Shown piece by piece: positions 62,860 to 64,000 of a stretch of 64,000 bases of DNA. Below the pieces are notes generated by a model, which saw only the letters and a program-made list of their open reading frames with translations, was not told the DNA's origin and searched no databases. Location of the stretch: the NCBI RefSeq assembly GCF_021134715.1, contig NC_060027.1:5828001-5892000 (forward strand), given 5' to 3'. Made by a program: the position numbers and the translations under genes. Each line of letters begins with the position of its first letter. Within the stretch, counting starts at the first letter, position 1. The DNA is from Daphnia pulex. Its lineage: Eukaryota > Arthropoda > Branchiopoda > Diplostraca > Daphniidae.

Positions 62860-64000
62860 TTATTTTTTTCCCCGTTTCCCAAGCTTACGTTAGCTTACAT
62901 TAGCTTATATTTCATATAGTAGCCCAAGAGTTAGGTTTGTTTTGCTTAACGTAGCTAATCTTTTTTTATTCCGTCGATGATGTTTTTTTTCAAGCTTTAT
63001 TAAGCTGAAAATTACTGATATTTTCCAAGCAGCCTTCATACTTTTTTTTAGTAAGCTTGAATTTACTTTTACTTTTTCTTCCTTGGTTTTGATTCACCTT
63101 AAAGTTACTTGAAATAGTAAAAGTAATGAAAATAAAAGCTTGGGCAAGCTTTCGTTTTATCTTCTAGGGAAAAAATAAGCTGAAAACAGCTAACATTTTC
63201 TTATTGATTTTATACTATATAATTCTGAATAAATGTTATGTTAAAGTAAGCTTATTCTATGCTATGATTAGAAAAGTAATGATTACATAAGCTGAAAACA
63301 GCTAACTTTTCTCCTAATTAATAATCAGCATGCTGCAATCAATAGGCTAAATATAAAATCTGCTCTCTTGATCTAGATTTTATAATGTAAATTATTATTT
63401 TTACCGATAAATTGACTATTTTATGGTCTAATTTCTTTCGGATATACCCTGCGCTTTTTTTCTATATTGCAAGTATTTTTCATAAACACATGCAAGCCAT
63501 ATCAACTAAAGGCTAAATATACATCGAGTAATATATTAAATTTAAAAAAATGTTAAAAGTAATTTTAATAAGTGATTGCGATGCATTACAAGGATTAAGG
63601 GAAAGAGAAAAAGAAGAGAAAAATATATCTGGTGTAAATTCGGTAGTATTCATTATTGAAAAATAAAACGCATCAAAGAATGCAACATCAGGACCAACGG
63701 TGACCACCTACAAGGAACGCAGCAACCCCTCATCACATCAGCAATTGGATAGGTGACCCAGAATTTACGAAAAAGCTTAGAAATATAAAAGTTAGCTTAG
63801 TTAAGCTTAGAAAAAGTGAGCGCGCGCACGCCATTTATTTTCCCCCTTTTTTTCTAGGATAGATGAGAATAAGCTGAATCAAGCTTTAAAAAAACAGCAA
63901 TTCTTAGCTCACCACGGGACCAGCTATGTTTAGCTAATATATTTCATGGTTCTGTGTGTTGCAAAGTTAAGCTTACTAAAACATTACTAAACAACGAAAT
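62860..64000. repeat. AGCTTA-rich AT region at the window end
   Basis: The hexamer AAGCTT occurs about ten times in 1.1 kb, along with many TAAGCT and TTAGCT variants. One block, AAGCTGAAAACAGCTAAC, is repeated at about 63178 and 63291, 113 bp apart. No open frame of note is present. It may be a degenerate minisatellite, or the 5' flank or 5' terminal part of the Helitron. Confidence 0.6.

Noticed and set aside
63664..63760. GC-richer island considered as a tRNA gene
   Set aside because: I could not fold a cloverleaf with proper acceptor, anticodon and T arms.

Overview
The window is eukaryotic nuclear DNA, most likely from an arthropod and probably a cladoceran crustacean such as Daphnia. 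This is inferred from short GT-AG introns (about 55-110 bp), conserved animal genes (EPRS, a MYND-type HIF prolyl hydroxylase, POLE2), and many decayed elements of classes common in such genomes. No bacterial operons, CRISPR arrays or convincing tRNA/rRNA genes were seen.

Positions 1-23000 hold host genes. A minus-strand first coding exon at 1453-1924 is probably from an Atrophin/RERE-like corepressor. Next comes a long AT-rich non-coding stretch, then a complete 24-exon bifunctional glutamyl-prolyl-tRNA synthetase (8586-15829, plus). After that are a HIF prolyl hydroxylase of the EGLN family (18362 to about 20034, plus) and, tail to tail with it, the complete 10-exon DNA polymerase epsilon subunit 2 (22884-20516, minus).

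From about 23000 on, the window is accessory sequence. It contains hairpins and a long-TIR MITE (27592-28185), a decayed BEN-domain gene (25.9-27.4 kb) and a decayed Ty3/gypsy pol (29.4-31.4 kb). A hAT transposase relic at 39.7-43.3 kb is split by a gypsy-type LTR element with two 160-bp LTRs (40627-43046). A broken BEL/Pao element lies at 48.2-52.5 kb. An old segmental duplication links 32.5-37.0 kb to 47.4-54.4 kb in the same order. It carries a small unrecognised minus-strand gene whose first copy keeps its splice sites while the second has decayed.

The most interesting locus is a Helitron starting at 54443. It has a canonical 3' end (hairpin plus CTGG) on the minus strand. Its insertion point can be read exactly, because the duplicated copy at 37.0 kb is an empty site with insertion between A and T. 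It carries an intron-containing RPA-like single-strand-DNA-binding gene on the plus strand (54751-56134), pointing towards a decayed minus-strand Rep/helicase gene (about 62850-57367). The Rep part keeps the HUH motif but appears to have lost the segment with the catalytic tyrosines. The helicase part keeps Walker A and Walker B but has frameshifts and stops. The Helitron's 5' end was not found; to its right is an unusual AGCTTA-rich AT stretch reaching the window end.
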